A stretch of 64,000 bases of DNA, taken from assembly GCA_000507305.1 (NCBI GenBank), contig DF239843.1:79067-143066 (forward strand). Reading direction: 5' to 3'. A model generated the notes under the pieces. It had not been told where the DNA came from and made no database searches. It worked only from the letters and a program-made list of their open reading frames with translations. This document shows, in pieces, positions 34,674 to 46,579 of this stretch (position 1 is the stretch's first letter; each line of letters opens with the position of its first letter). This DNA is from Breviolum minutum Mf 1.05b.01 (lineage: Eukaryota > Sar > Dinophyceae > Suessiales > Symbiodiniaceae). Both the position numbers and the translations under genes were made by a program.

Positions 34674-34778
34674 TACCCTCCTGAAAGTAACATAGCCCTT
34701 GAAAATGGGCCAACCCAACAGGAAATTTCATCTTCGAACCACCAATTTTCAGGTGCTATGTTAGTTTCATGGAGGGTG
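34674..34778. repeat. element family E, copy
   Basis: TACCCTCCTGAAAGTAACAT to GCTATGTTAGTTTCATGGAG. Confidence 0.65.
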
Positions 34779-34779
34779 A

Positions 34780-34911
34780 TACTGTTGATGGAAGAAATCC
34801 CAAACAACCAACCTGGGATGTATGAAACCCTGTAAATAATGGGATATTTACCATATCAACATCATATCAACTGGTTAGCCAGATTTCTTCCATCAATAGT
34901 ATCAATAACTT
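34780..34911. repeat. element family D, copy 5
   Basis: TACTGTTGATGGAAGAAATC to TTCCATCAATAGTA; directly abuts the preceding E copy. Confidence 0.65.
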
Positions 34912-34935
34912 TCAGTCTCATGTTTTTTTGCGCAG

Positions 34936-34971
34936 GTGACCCCTGCAACAGCCTCGACGTGGGCACCGCAG
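34936..34971 (+). CDS. candidate 12-codon exon
   Basis: Acceptor TTTTTTTGCGCAG|GTG, peptide VTPATASTWAPQ, donor CAG|GTGGGG. Phase 0 at both ends. Might belong to the PDZ gene that follows, but that is not shown. Confidence 0.35.
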
Positions 34972-35221
34972 GTGGGGGTGGACTTTTCGGGGTTGGTTGG
35001 GGGGGAGCCTGGCGGATGAGGCTTAGAAATCACCACAAACCACTTGGTATTAGATGTTTCAATGGATGTTTGTTGGCTTTTTGTTTATGTTTGCCTCTTG
35101 ATTAATTCGGGTATCAACTGTATAAAAAAAACAACTCTTTGAAATTTGGTAGAACAAGAAGATCTAATTTTCTGAAGTTCTTCTTGACTATGAGTATCGC
35201 CAAGAAAGAAACAAATAAATC

Positions 35222-35224
<3 letters not shown>

Positions 35225-35254
<30 letters not shown>

Positions 35255-35255
35255 G
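35225..35255. repeat. (CAA)n microsatellite
   Basis: About ten CAA units followed by AAGAAGAAG. Confidence 0.9.
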
Positions 35256-35339
35256 AAGAAGAACAATTTACACCATTTAAATCGTGTTTCTGGTCAACTC
35301 GGGACGATTTTTTGCTTCTTTTCGTTGAAGGTCTTTAGC

Positions 35340-37551
35340 ATGACGCTGCGAAAAGCGGATGGCGCGGAATTGGGTCTCAATGTCAAAGCCTTGGACAGCC
35401 AGAAGGCGGGGTGAGGGGTAGAAGATTGGCCAAAAAGCCGCCAGTTATAAGTTATGTTAATAAGTAGGGGCCTAGAACTCAACTAGTAGGGGGTGAAATC
35501 ACCAGTTGCGTTTATTTATAGAGCCATTTATTATGAGGATTATATAATTAGATATAGGTGAGCTGGGCCCATAGTTGTATGGATCTGTTGGATGAACGAT
35601 GGTCATTTGCACCTTTTTTGGAGGAGGTGTGAAAAGGTGGGAGGAGGGGGAGTTTCATGATGGAAGGATGATGTACCAACATCCCTAAGGATCATTGGAC
35701 CCTCAAAAGTGGCAATGTTGTGGACCTAAACACCCCTGCGTCATACAGGTTCACTGCCCCTTCCATTGGAGGGTCCAAGATCTTTAGGGATATAGATATT
35801 CAACATGTGTACGGAATGCCTTGCAAATGATGGGACACACGAGCTATCAATTGACGCAAGAATTGCTATCAGCCATTGGGATTGGTTTCGTCTAGGAATC
35901 TTTGCTTGAAACATGAGTTGAATCCTGACCTACCATCCAAGTTCATTGACCAAATTAGTGCCGGCAATGAAATTTGGAATCACCGAGCAACAACTGACAG
36001 AGGAAACACAGGGGAGCACTGCAGCAGCTGCAGCTGTTGAAGCCTAAACTTGCACGGTCGCAAGTTTTTCTCGAAAACTGTCAAGGAAGCCTTTGTTGCT
36101 GTATCCTTTCTTTGACTTACATATCCAGAATAACTGCTGAATTGGATCATGATCCTGCACATCAATCCATATTCAATCTGGATGATTTCGAAGACAAGTT
36201 GACCAATCCTTCCTGAAGCCATGTCGTTATTTTGGCAGGGTCTTGGTTATGTGGTTCCTTCAAAAGTACACTCCCTTAGTTTTCCAAAACGGAGATTTCA
36301 ATGAAAGCACACCATTACTCCCAAAACGAATTCAAATCAAAACCATTCGCATCTTCATTTTCGGGTTTACTTAAGGGGGATAACATAAGGTGTATTCAGA
36401 GTCAACCACTCTTGGAGTTGGATTTGGATTAACAACTTAAAACTTGCTACCCCAAGAAGCTTCCGTTTAAACATGTGTTTTTCCGCAACACCCCTGCGAA
36501 GCTCAACGTTTACACATCCAAGCTCCTTGAGTCATCGGAGGCTGTCTTGGTGGAGGGCATCAGGCCTGATGGTGCCGTAGAGGCATGGAACAGGCAGGGA
36601 AGTTCTGTGGTGCTTGGGGGATTCTGGGATGAGCCTCCTTTGGCCTTTTGTTTGTTTACTGAAGCATATCACAACTATAGAAAATACATCAAAATACATC
36701 AGTGAGTTGTTTTACCATTCATTGTAGTTTTGAGAAAATTTGCTAAACATATCTAAACATCAAAACTGCCGGTTTTCAGTGGGAAAGACATCTACGAGAT
36801 TTCTTTGGTAAGTGCAAACTTTCATTGGACTTTCTTTCGCTTTGGACTTTCAACGCCCATGAATCAGGATTCAAACGCACCTCTACGTTTACATACTACA
36901 AGTTATTACTGTAAGTAGCTCTCCTTCCCCCCACAACATTTAACCCCTGGAATTCTGAGTGTTTTTAAGACCGGTTTGTGTGTGTGATATACTTGGTCTG
37001 GGTGTATTACCTCCTCTTTACAGCAGGGTTTTCTCCGGTGTTTGTGATGGATTTTACAGCTCCAAACGTCCACGTTGGGCTAGGCAATGCGTGAGGGATA
37101 CTCAGAGAGCGGGTTTGGGTTGTGCCATCTGCGGGGTTCGGTTGGAAGGTTAGTCTCCTTTTAGGGATGGCAGAATGATATTCAACGGCTATTCCTGATT
37201 ATTTCCGTGGATGGATGGATGGATAGATGGATAGATGGATAGATGGATAGATGGATAGATNNNNNNNNNNNNNNNNNNNNNNNNNNNNNNNNNNNNNNNN
37301 NNNNNNNNNNNNNNNNNNNNNNNNNNNNNNNNNNNNNNNNNNNNNNNNNNNNNNNNNNNNNNNNNNNNNNNNNNNNNNNNNNNNNNNNNNNNNNNNNNNN
37401 NNNNNNNNNNNNNNNNNNNNNNNNNNNAGATAGATAGATAAAGATAGATAGATAAAGATAGATAGATAAAGATAGATAGATAAAGATAGATAGATAAAGA
37501 TAGATAGATAAAGATAGATAGATAAAGATAGATAGATAAAGATAGATATAT

Positions 37552-37624
<73 letters not shown>

Positions 37625-37697
37625 AGGATGGATAGATAGATAAAGACAGATAGATAAAGATAGATAGATAAAGATAGATAGATAAAGATAGATAGAT

Positions 37698-37737
<40 letters not shown>

Positions 37738-38687
37738 AGATAGATAGATAAAGATACAGTAGATAAAGATAGATAAAGATAGATAGATAAAGATACAGTA
37801 GATAAAGATAGATAGATAAAGATACAGTAGATAAAGATACAGTAGATAAAGATAGATCTTAACTTTCACGAGTGAAACAGACATAGCCCCCATCCTTTTT
37901 GGTGGGTTCCGTTTCCGACTTGGTGGTTGCTGATATATTCCATTGATGCCTTCTTTGATAGCAGAAGATCTTCTAGCAACTTAGGGGTCCGTTGGTAAGG
38001 TCCGAATGATTTTTTGATGGATATTAGATCAACATCTGGACTCCGCTGGCATCCGCTCTTGTCACCCCCAGGAAAGGACACGTAAGTTCAGACTAATGCA
38101 CCATCATCTCGAACCACCTTGACTTTTCCACCCAAAAAAGATCCAAAAATTATCCGGCAACTTACTTTCATGTTGATTTTTCTCTGGTATCCTGGTATCT
38201 CCATGTATCTCTTCCGGTGATTCCATCTGACTTTTCACCCGTTTCACCCTCAGATGCTTCGCACCGCCGTTGAAAAAAACAGGTCGGCAGTGCCCATCCG
38301 GAACGTGCCATTTTGGCGGGAGATCGAATTATCAGCCTGCGACACCCAGCGGGCAATGGCATCGAAGTCCGAAATGTGAACGAATCTTCAGATATTGCAG
38401 AGTTGTAGATCCACAAATGATAGAATTGGATGGAATTGGTCGATTTATTAATATGTAGTGGACAGCTTTCTGATGTGGGGCTACAGTAAGGATCAGATGT
38501 AGGTGTTACTTAGGATATGTTTGGTTGAAAGTCTGGATGTTTCCAATGCAAAAAGCACAGGTCGAACAAAAATTGCAAGACCCACAGCTGTACAGACGCA
38601 CAAAAGCAGGTGTGAATGGCATCTCCTACGAACCCGAGAAGATGCTGGAAGAATGTCGGGATAAGTTCCTTCGACTGAGAAAAGGGA
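35340..38687 (+). CDS. PDZ-domain gene, four phased exons recognised
   Basis: Exons 35340-35405, 36541-36606, 38283-38366 and 38561-38687 (end approximate) join in phase 0. Exon 1 carries MTLRKADGAELGLNVKALD, where LGLNV stands at the carboxylate-loop position of PDZ domains. Exon 2 carries AVLVEGIRPDGAVEAWN, exon 3 ILAGDRIISL, the usual GDRI turn. Exon 4 (VEQKLQDPQLYRRTKAG, then PEKMLEECRDKFLRLRK) is helical and charged and leaves the PDZ fold. Donor 1 appears to be GC (AAG|GCGGGG); the others are GT. ESSE before AVLVE could also be part of exon 2. PDZ domains with the phrase VEAWN are common in Symbiodiniaceae. The ligand and the rest of the protein are unknown. The last intron before exon 3 (about 1.7 kb) contains the GATA-type array and the second N gap. 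Confidence 0.7.
37207..37858. repeat. (GATA)n-type microsatellite array with gap
   Basis: GATAGATG, then, after the N gap, AGATAGATAA units and pure GATA stretches, with a few AGATACAGTA units at the right end. About 650 bp including 167 N. The 234-residue Tyr/Leu/Ser frame on the minus strand is an artefact. Confidence 0.95.
37261..37427. other. assembly gap (167 N)
   Basis: Run of N inside the tetranucleotide array; its true length cannot be known from here. Confidence 0.99.
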
Positions 38688-38828
38688 GTCCGTTGTCATT
38701 TTGGTGGCCAATGAAAACGGGATTTATCATTTATATATTCCCCTTGTAGAAAACCTCATTTTTTTTGGCGAAGCCATTTTTTTTTCAAATGGCATTTCAG
38801 ATGATTTTGTGTTGCCATGCCCAAACAA

Positions 38829-38911
38829 TCCATGTATGGTATATTTCCCTACATTTACCATAAAAAACAACCAAATGTAGGTAAAATATACCATACATGG
38901 ATGGTATGGGA
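38829..38911. repeat. element family C, copy
   Basis: CCATGTATGGTATATTTCCC faces AAAATATACCATACATGG, followed by ATGGTATGGG. Confidence 0.7.
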
Positions 38912-39022
38912 CGTGCATCTACGGCAATCTCTACGCAGTGTTTAAAGGAGTCTTTCAGAATGCCGATTTTCCAGGTCTTGAAGCTTCTTGTCATCAAGAA
39001 ATTCAACTAGATATTTACATAT

Positions 39023-39100
39023 TGGGTGTTTCCTTAAATGGTGGTACCCCCCATTTCACACCCCAAAATGATCATTTTTTGTAGGAAAACCAATGGTTGT
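39023..39100. repeat. element family B-prime, partial
   Basis: Starts GGGTGTTTCCTTAAATGGTG. A fuller copy lies at 47017-47129. Ends differ from family B in TTAAATGGTGG instead of AAAAATAG. Confidence 0.5.
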
Positions 39101-39124
39101 TATATAGGTGTATGGTTTAGTATA

Positions 39125-39236
39125 TGGGTGTTTCCAAAAATAGTGGGTTTTACCCCCAAAATGGATGGTGAAAATAATGGAAAACCCTATATTAAAATGG
39201 ATGATTTAGGGGTACCACTATTTTTGGAAGCAGCCA
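39125..39236. repeat. element family B, copy 6
   Basis: GGGTGTTTCCAAAAATAGTG to CACTATTTTTGGAAGC; flanks share ATATGG. Confidence 0.7.
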
Positions 39237-39650
39237 TATGGATGTGCTGCTCTGTAAGATGATGGACAAGTATTGGACCAATGGATCGGAAGTGTTCATG
39301 GGGTCATTGCTTATATTGAAAACTGTTATCAGCAGACCTGAAACTGAATTGATGATGAAGGATGCCAAACATCTTTTATGACTTCTCAAACCTGCCAAGC
39401 GAACAGAGAGACCCATGAAGTATATGGTAAATAGCAGATTGGTGAATTACAGCTGATGGGCTCATCAACAATCATACACATGTCCACAGATGATGATGAT
39501 ATCCAAGGATAAACGACCTTAATGAACATGATGGATTGAAATCGAGGTTGTTTATCCTACCCCTTAAGGATATATAATGTTTTAAAATTCCCACAAATGA
39601 TGATCAATCAATAGCACCTAACCTTTTTTGTATAATGCAATTGATCCCCA

Positions 39651-39786
39651 GGATACCCCCCTGGTACCTCACCGTTTTTTTTTGGCCTAAAATGCCCACT
39701 TGTGTTCAAGGAAAATCATCTGAATCAACCATCCAAACCTTCATTTTTTGGGCGTCAAAAGCCGTTAAATTTCCAGGAGGGGTATG
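39651..39786. repeat. element related to family F
   Basis: CCCCCTGGTACC to TTTCCAGGAGGGGTA with GGAAAATCATCTGAA inside. Confidence 0.45.
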
Positions 39787-39981
39787 TCCTCACCCCATAT
39801 CCATTCACTGAAAATCCAGGGGTGTATCCAGGCTTCCTCCCCCCATGAGGCAACTTTTGAAGTTGACTTTACTTCGAGGAGACTTGGGAGAGGCGCGCCA
39901 GCCGTGTTTTTTTAACGACCGACAAAAAGGTGGCTTCTGAAAAAGGAATGAATGAATGGAAGACACATATATGAAGAATTC

Positions 39982-40073
39982 TACCCTCCTGGAAAGTAAC
40001 ATATCTTTTCCCAAGGCACTTTTGAAGATGATTCTTCTTTTTCAAGGTGGGATAACAGTTCTGTGGAGGGTAA
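39982..40073. repeat. element family E, copy
   Basis: TACCCTCCTGGAAAGTAACA to TTCTGTGGAGGGTA. Confidence 0.6.
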
Positions 40074-40203
40074 TGCTGAGAAGATGCTGTTGTACATGAT
40101 TTACGTGGTCAAAAAATGACGAAGTTTTCTGTTGAAGTTGGTTCTGAATAGTTCCCGGCTTTCATGTTTGATCAAGTTGCAGAACGTTTCTCCCACATGA
40201 TAT

Positions 40204-40302
40204 CTGGGTGGTGGTTTCAAATATGTTTTATTTTCACCCCAATTTGGGGAAGATTCCAATTGTGACTAATATTGTTTAACTGGGTTGGAAACCACCAACT
40301 AG
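40204..40302. repeat. element family A, copy
   Basis: CTGGGTGGTGGTTTCAAATA to GGAAACCACCAACTAG; GATATC on both sides. A partial copy follows at 40424-40490. Confidence 0.8.
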
Positions 40303-40851
40303 GATATCTTTGGTTTCACCATTTTTTCACATGTTTCAACATCATCCAGCTTTACGGGGGAGAAGGGGTTGAGCCGAACAGTTTCACCACAAAGATCTCT
40401 CTTCAATTCGATTTTATGAACACTGGGTGGTGGTTGCTCAGTTAAGAGGTTTTTATATGGTTTTATCTTCAACCCCATTTTGGCGAAGATGTTAGGTGAC
40501 AGTAGACAAACCGCATTTTGCAGATGGGGTGGCCGAGTCGAGTCTATCTAGCATAGCAGTGTTTTGCACTCATTGTGGTTTCCATTTGTGTCCCGTCACC
40601 ATGGGGTTTTTGCAGATTTTCCTTTGCAGAAGTTTGGATCTGATTTTTTCGAAATCTCCAAAACCTGCATTTGAAACGACCTTCCTTTGTTTCTGCGAAG
40701 AGGCTGCGAGGAATATGGAGTTGGTTCATGAAGGAATCATAGGATCCCCCCCATATAACGCTCACATCGTACCTTATGAAGGTTCATTCCCCCATCATAA
40801 CCAGTGATTCCTGACGGCCCGTCCCCCGGGCCTGCCCCACCCTGTGCCCAG

Positions 40852-40909
40852 CTTGCAGCATCTTCCTTGTGCGGAAGCCCTCCTACCAGTGGGAAATGGA
40901 GTCGGTTGA
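40852..40909 (+). CDS. candidate short exon after a C-rich tract
   Basis: A pyrimidine-rich stretch ends in CACCCTGTGCCCAG, then SIFLVRKPSYQWEMESVE and a GTTGGG donor. Upstream at 40523-40620 another plus frame (DGVAESSLSSIAVFCTHCGF) may be an exon with a CTHC pair. Low support for both. Confidence 0.35.
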
Positions 40910-41160
40910 GGTTGGGGTTTCTGGTCACCTAAAAATATCAGAATCCTGGTGCTGGCATCCTGGGTTGGTTCAACCACCATTTTTTATTCATGACATGTGT
41001 TGGCATGACGTTGTGTTTGGGAATCCATTTTTTTTTTGAAGTTCAATCCATGAATGGGTGAAATATGAGTTTCCATTCACCCAAAAAAATAATGAAAGAT
41101 GTGGTGCTTTCATGGCTCTTGACGTTTTTGATTTCTAATCTCAGAGGTGTTTGATCTCAG

Positions 41161-41257
41161 AACGCAAGTCAGCCGGATAAACAACCGGCAGCAGCACCTC
41201 CACCACCAGCAACCACAACAACCACAACAACCGCAACCGCAACTGCAGGGACAACCG
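41161..41257 (+). CDS. candidate exon, Gln/Pro-rich
   Basis: Acceptor TTTGATCTCAG and donor ACCG|GTAAAA enclose 97 bp. One frame gives a QQHLHHQQPQQPQQPQPQ tract; another, equally open, gives an Ala/Pro/Thr tract. The Q/P frame ends cleanly at the donor. Low complexity; could be an activation or RNA-binding linker. Confidence 0.45.
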
Positions 41258-41960
41258 GTAAAACAGTGGTTGGCCTGATTGTTTGTCGAAAGTTGCAAGT
41301 TCGGAAGAACGACAAATATATATATATATATATAGAACCACAAGTCACCTCTTTGAGACCATTGTTTGATCTTTTGATTAGCTCTTGTTGTGATATGATG
41401 GGTGACTGCACATGAACTATTTTTATTGGTCAAGGGATGGATGTAAAAGGTTTGTTCATTTTATTTCATTTATGGTGGTTTTTCCCCCAGCTTGGTGGCT
41501 GTCATGATGATTCATCATTTGTTCATTCTCACAATCCACGCAGTGGTTTAGTAGGGATGCCCATCTAGTGTGCCATTGCCATAGAATTGCCTATGAACAG
41601 CAGGGTAACATCTTAATATATCTTAATTATTAAATAGTTTGATTCTAATTGCCCATCTTGGATTTGTTCAAGGTGATGTTTTACTTTCTACCATGGTAAA
41701 TCACCATTAAACTCATTAAACCACCATTTAGGTAGAATAAACTTTACTTTTTCCAAAGCATCTTAAGCAAATCCATTCTGCTGGTCCAATAATAGTGACC
41801 TCACACGACCGATTTCCCCCGAAAAGGTACGCTAGCGTTTCGGTTTCGGTAAATGAAATCCCAAAGCTATTTCCGTTTGAAATCTAGGTTGGATAAATAG
41901 TATTCCATGTAAAGCCAGGATTCTGGAACACTCAAACGGGTTGATCTTAAAATCCTCAGG

Positions 41961-42082
41961 TACACCCCTGGAAGATTAACATGAACCATAAACATGGAGG
42001 TTAACGGTTTGGTTCAAATCATTTTCCTTTCTTTTCATGGGTGATGGCTGTAGGTTCCAGCCGTTCATCTTCCAGGGTGTAT
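41961..42082. repeat. element family F, inverted copy
   Basis: TACACCCCTGGAAGATTAAC to CATCTTCCAGGGTGTA. It ends 32 bp before the PAM2-like exon. Confidence 0.65.
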
Positions 42083-42114
42083 TACGTTGTGTATTTTTCC
42101 CATGTGCCACCAAG

Positions 42115-42176
42115 GACCATGCGGGCCGAGGCTTCGGAGTTTGTACCCAAGGCCGGGTTTTTCAGCTGCGGGGAAG
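42115..42176 (+). CDS. exon with a PAM2-like motif
   Basis: Pyrimidine-rich acceptor GTATTTTTCCCATGTGCCACCAAG|G and an excellent donor GGAAG|GTGAGT. The peptide contains MRAEASEFVPKAG. PAM2 motifs, which bind the MLLE domain of poly(A)-binding protein, follow the pattern L-x3-A-x-E-F-x-P; here M replaces L and A, E, F and P are all in place. ATG at 42119 could be the start codon, or the exon is internal. Role in mRNA stability or translation is inferred only from the motif. Confidence 0.5.
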
Positions 42177-42239
42177 GTGAGTCCCTAAGATCCCTAAGGA
42201 TGGGGGTTTTTTGGACCCCCCTTCCAAATGGCCTTTCTG

Positions 42240-42350
42240 GGTACGTGGTTTTCAAACATTTTTGTTCTTTGATCCCGAAACTTTGGGGAAGATGAACCCA
42301 TTTTTGACGAACATATTTTTTCAAATGGGTTGGTTCAACCACCAACTCGC
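42240..42350. repeat. element family A, diverged copy
   Basis: GTACGTGGTTTTCAAACATT to GGTTGGTTCAACCACCAAC. Confidence 0.55.
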
Positions 42351-42977
42351 CTTTTCATGGCTTGTAGATGGGGGAGGGTACAGTACTAACTACTTATATA
42401 CTTACTTGGAAGGCTCTCCAAGTAACAGATTATTCAGGGACAATGATGGCTACTTGATAAAGGCAAGCTATTTCCGCTATTTCCTGCGGGAAAACCTGGC
42501 ATTGCGTGGGGTACCTGTAGATTCGCATGATACGGTTGGATTCTTTCTTTGATGTTAATCAATATGTATCAATCGAATCAATATAATGGCTTATATATGT
42601 TTCCTTTCCGAATTCAATGGTCAGGCTGGGCCAAAATGAGTTTTGGCATATGTTTTTGTTTGATGTTGCTTGTGGAACTCAACTTATATACTGTAAAAAT
42701 CTGTAAAATTGGTAACCAATCTTTGTGGGATATACTCGTAGGGTCCTTGTACTGCAGATCCAACTCTCATCACCCATTAGATCTCAAAACCAATTTTGGG
42801 TCCTCAATTTTCATCATCAAGTCTCCTAAAATGGGGTTCTATTTTGGGTCTCATTTTTTGTCATCAGATCTCACCTTTTTGGGGTCCTATTTTTGGGTCT
42901 CAAAACAATCAATCCACTTTTTTTACTCGCTGTTTTGATTGTTTTTTTGGATTTGTGATTCCGGATTTTGGCAACAA

Positions 42978-43080
42978 GTAGGTGGTGGTTTGCAATATTT
43001 TTTCAGTTTCATTCCAATTTGGGGACATGATCCAATTTGACAATGATATGTTTCAGATGGGTTGGTTCAACCACCAATCA
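42978..43080. repeat. element family A, copy
   Basis: GTAGGTGGTGGTTTGCAATA to GGTTGGTTCAACCACCAATC. Confidence 0.6.
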
Positions 43081-43369
43081 GACAATATATTCCACCACAT
43101 CTGTATACCATATTTACATTTACTGAATGTCCTACTTGTGAGCTTCAAAGTCTCCGCTGGGTGTGTTTGCTTTGTTAGATTTCCACAAATCCATCCCAAT
43201 CCATAGCATAGTATCACGTTTAGCACCGCTTTTTACCCTTACATCTCCTTATTTTGACTCCAAACAATTCGATAGAAGAAAACACGGATGTTCATTGGGA
43301 TGGTGATAACATTCAATTAATATGTTATATTCACTGTGACATTTATCCGTAAAAAGATGAACTAAACAA

Positions 43370-43409
43370 ACGTAGGTGAGGTGAATATACCATACATTGA
43401 GTATTTGGG
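43370..43409. repeat. element family C, half copy
   Basis: AATATACCATACATTGAG, matching the right arm at 28.6 kb. The following 43425-43540 has a plus frame (LGRAASRVCDRRSDGKG) after a CCACAG acceptor, possibly an exon. Confidence 0.5.
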
Positions 43410-43540
43410 CTATACGTCAAGTTCCCCACCGTTGATGGCTTCTCCAGTTGTGCCACAGCTTGGCAGGGCGGCGAGCCGAGTTTGTGACAGGCGCTCGGAT
43501 GGGAAGGGATGGGATGGGGAAGGGATCCTAGTCACGAAAC

Positions 43541-43634
43541 TACCCTCCAGGGAACTAACATATCCCCCAAAAATGGCAGTTTGAAGATGATTTTCCTTTT
43601 CCCCAGGTGGGATATGTTAATTTCCTGGAGGGTA
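43541..43634. repeat. element family E, copy
   Basis: TACCCTCCAGGGAACTAACA to TGTTAATTTCCTGGAGGGTA. Confidence 0.7.
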
Positions 43635-44788
43635 TTCTTTGAACTGGCCCTGCATGCAACAGTTTAACAAAAACATTGTAATATCCAGACTCCGGGAGGG
43701 CTCCCCAAACTGCGCTAAAATGCCAGGCCGTATGTTTCATGCTTCATTCCAGCGCGATGTGATATCTATGATAGACATACCAGTCCAATTGACACACCGT
43801 CTCAGTGAAATGCATCAAAATCTATGATGGATTGATGAACAAAATCCAAAATTCACAAACAATCACTGCAATTATGTCATTGGTGAAAGATTGCAATTCA
43901 CCCCCGGAATCTTTGGAACTGACCCAAAAACCATCAATTGAAGACTCTGGAAAAACCATCTCCGTCATGATTCGCAAGAGATTCGTGAACGTCTTGGGTT
44001 TTTATGGTTTTTAGACGATCAAACATAAACAAAGACATGATGCTAGTAGCATTTGTACTGATATACTGTCTAATTAAATTTAAATACCTTTCCATTCCTG
44101 AAAAAACACCCAGTATCAAATAACTTTGGATTTTTTTCAGCCAAACTCAAAGCTCCCGACTCAACATTTCAAGTCTCTCAGTTTTCAAAAACAGGCAGCC
44201 AAAAAATCCCACCGTGCGGTTTCAGCCGGTGTTTGGCGCGCTGTTTGGCTGCGCTCCCTGTTGAAATCGGAGCAAGTTTGATGATGTTGATGTCATGGTT
44301 TCCAAACGGGCCCAGCGGCGGGGTCTCGGATGTTAGCTCAGCGGTTCACGTGACGTTGTTCCCCCCCACACACACGTCAAATTTACACAACATCTTAGGA
44401 CACATGACCTTTCAAAAACAGGATGATGGTTGATGTACAAGTGGGGTTTTCTCATGTGAGCAGTGCTAGTAACCTCCACAATTATTTTAAACCCAGCATT
44501 ATAGTGAAGTAGGTCAATCCAGATACCTCAATTCCTATCCAACAAGGAGCGAAGTTATGCACCCAAACAAGTGCTAGGTTTTCTCATGCATTCGGAAAAG
44601 CTTTGCAATATCTTTTTGATGTTTTTTGATGTTTTTTACATATTGCTGAACGCATCAGATATACTGAAAATACGAGTGAATTGTGGATAGGTGGATGGCA
44701 TATTGATCTAAACTATATATTATATAGACTATATATTCTTTCCGTGAAATGTGGATGACCCATATGTTCCAGTCATAACCTTTACAAG
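43635..44788. other. 1.1 kb without a supported gene
   Basis: Plus frames at 43639-44014 and 44233-44433 are open but unproven. GC-rich words at 44220-44360 may hide a short exon. Confidence 0.35.
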
Positions 44789-44913
44789 ATGCAGATCGCT
44801 ACGATAAAAAAGTGTACCGCTTCACCGCCGTGAAGTTTCGAAAAACCGGTCGACCCAAGAAGGGCATTGCAATGAGAAAGGATCAAAAAGCAGAGGCTCA
44901 GATACTGACATTT
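44789..44913 (+). CDS. candidate exon, basic
   Basis: Acceptor CCTTTACAAG. The frame reads DADRYDKKVYRFTAVKF, then RKTGRPKKGIAMRKDQKAEA. Donor TTT|GTACTG; if that is not used the frame stays open to a TAG at 44988-44990. Strongly Lys/Arg-rich with an AT-hook-like GRPKKG, so DNA or RNA contact is possible. Confidence 0.5.
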
Positions 44914-45845
44914 GTACTGAGCAATGAAAACAACTGGTTGTTTAGTGTATGTAACATGTACTGTAGGGGATTATACGAATCAGTTATGTAGGGATAAGAA
45001 CAAACCATTATATAATTATATATATATATAAGGATCCCTCTTAAACAAGCAGTATCATGCAAGTAGGAAGAGTTTTTTTTTGTGGCTCACATTTTTTCTC
45101 TCCTCCTGCTAGAGTTTTTTTTTCATACTTCGATGGGTGCATTATTCCAAGCAGATCACCCCTTTGAAAAGATGGTCAATTCTATGCCAACATGGCTTTG
45201 TGTTCGGGACATAACCAAGAGAGATATACAAGTACTACAAAGCATTTTGCATTCTGATTGCTATATCATATCCATTACATCCAGCAATACATATTATTCT
45301 TATTGTCATTACATTATTGATACTTTTGTTTGTTTTACAGTATAACTTCAGCTCTATGTTAATATATGTTTCCATGAACATCTTTGAATGTTTTTCCTCA
45401 GTTTTCCTCCAAATTGCAAAGCAAATTCAGGGTTTGCCATACTCACCTGAAACAACCCTAAAAAACGAGGAGAAACCCTACATCACCAAGGGACAATCAA
45501 TACCTTTCAATCTTTAGGGTTGATTTTCCCATTAAAACAAGGTCCTTATGGTGGACCCCGAAATTTGAATCAATTTGCCACATTGTGAAACACTGATTTC
45601 CATGGGACGGATTGGGATCGACCCGTTGAATTAATTAGTGACCGATTTCTGGCGGAGCCTTCATAGTGACCCTTGGTGTGGAACCAGATTGATTTGGAGC
45701 CTGGAAATAGTTATTTGATGTTGATTGATATACTTCTGGGTTTTATTATAACGACCAAAACGCCGAGGAAACCCCGAATAAATGGTGGTTTCGTAAGGGA
45801 ATTGATTTTAAACGGTGGTTTAGATAGATACCTACATGAAATGCT

Positions 45846-45893
45846 TGATTTTGATGGTAAATGTCGGTAAATATACCATACATGGATCCTATG
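45846..45893. repeat. element family C, half copy
   Basis: Right arm GGTAAATATACCATACATGG only. Confidence 0.55.
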
Positions 45894-46309
45894 GGTACTT
45901 CCAAGCCCTTTATTCGGGGCGTTTAGTTTCTGGCACTTCTCAACAAATCATTTCGAGTGCTCAAAATCAGAGTTCGTATGCGGAGATTTGGAACTGGCTC
46001 CAACAAGAAGGTCATTCAAAAATCTGAAATGCTAGACATCCAGGGCCACCTGCTGTTTTGGGAATTGGCACCCCCCAAAACACATACCTAACAAACACCA
46101 AACCTGAGGAGCTATTTGCGAGGTCTGTATAAGGGAAAAGAACACATCAGGGAACGGTATGATACTCTCCGGCGTTTACTCCGTGAATTCGTGGTTCTTT
46201 AATGCAATTCGACAGCAAAAAGATGCGGCCGAGTAACATGAGTTGCTTCCAGACCACGATGTTGGCTTTTTTCGGTTTTGCAACAAGTTTGGTTGTTGTT
46301 TGTTGATCA

Positions 46310-46359
46310 CAGATTTGTTTCAGGACGATGACATCTTGTTGGAAAACCACCACGAGCTA
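46310..46359 (+). CDS. candidate short acidic exon
   Basis: Acceptor TTGATCACAG, then LFQDDDILLENHHELK. Donor unclear. Weak support. Confidence 0.3.
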
Positions 46360-46579
46360 AAGATTGGTTTTTGGGGAGAGTTAAGGGTTTTTTCGATTTC
46401 CAGATTTTCTGGCCGCAATTTTTTTTTTCGGTCCAACTCGGTGACTTTGTTCAGAGGTCATGTGCGGCGATTTCATGGTGAATATCATTGGTGTCTTCAA
46501 AGATTCATAGATGCTTCAGGGGTAAATTTCCCTACCAGCAGTGGAAGTGAAAGTTTGGGTTGGAGGTTAACATCACTAG

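Noticed and set aside
37189..37893. 234-residue minus-strand frame rich in Ile, Tyr, Leu and Ser
   Set aside because: It is the translation of the GATA-type array and of the N gap.
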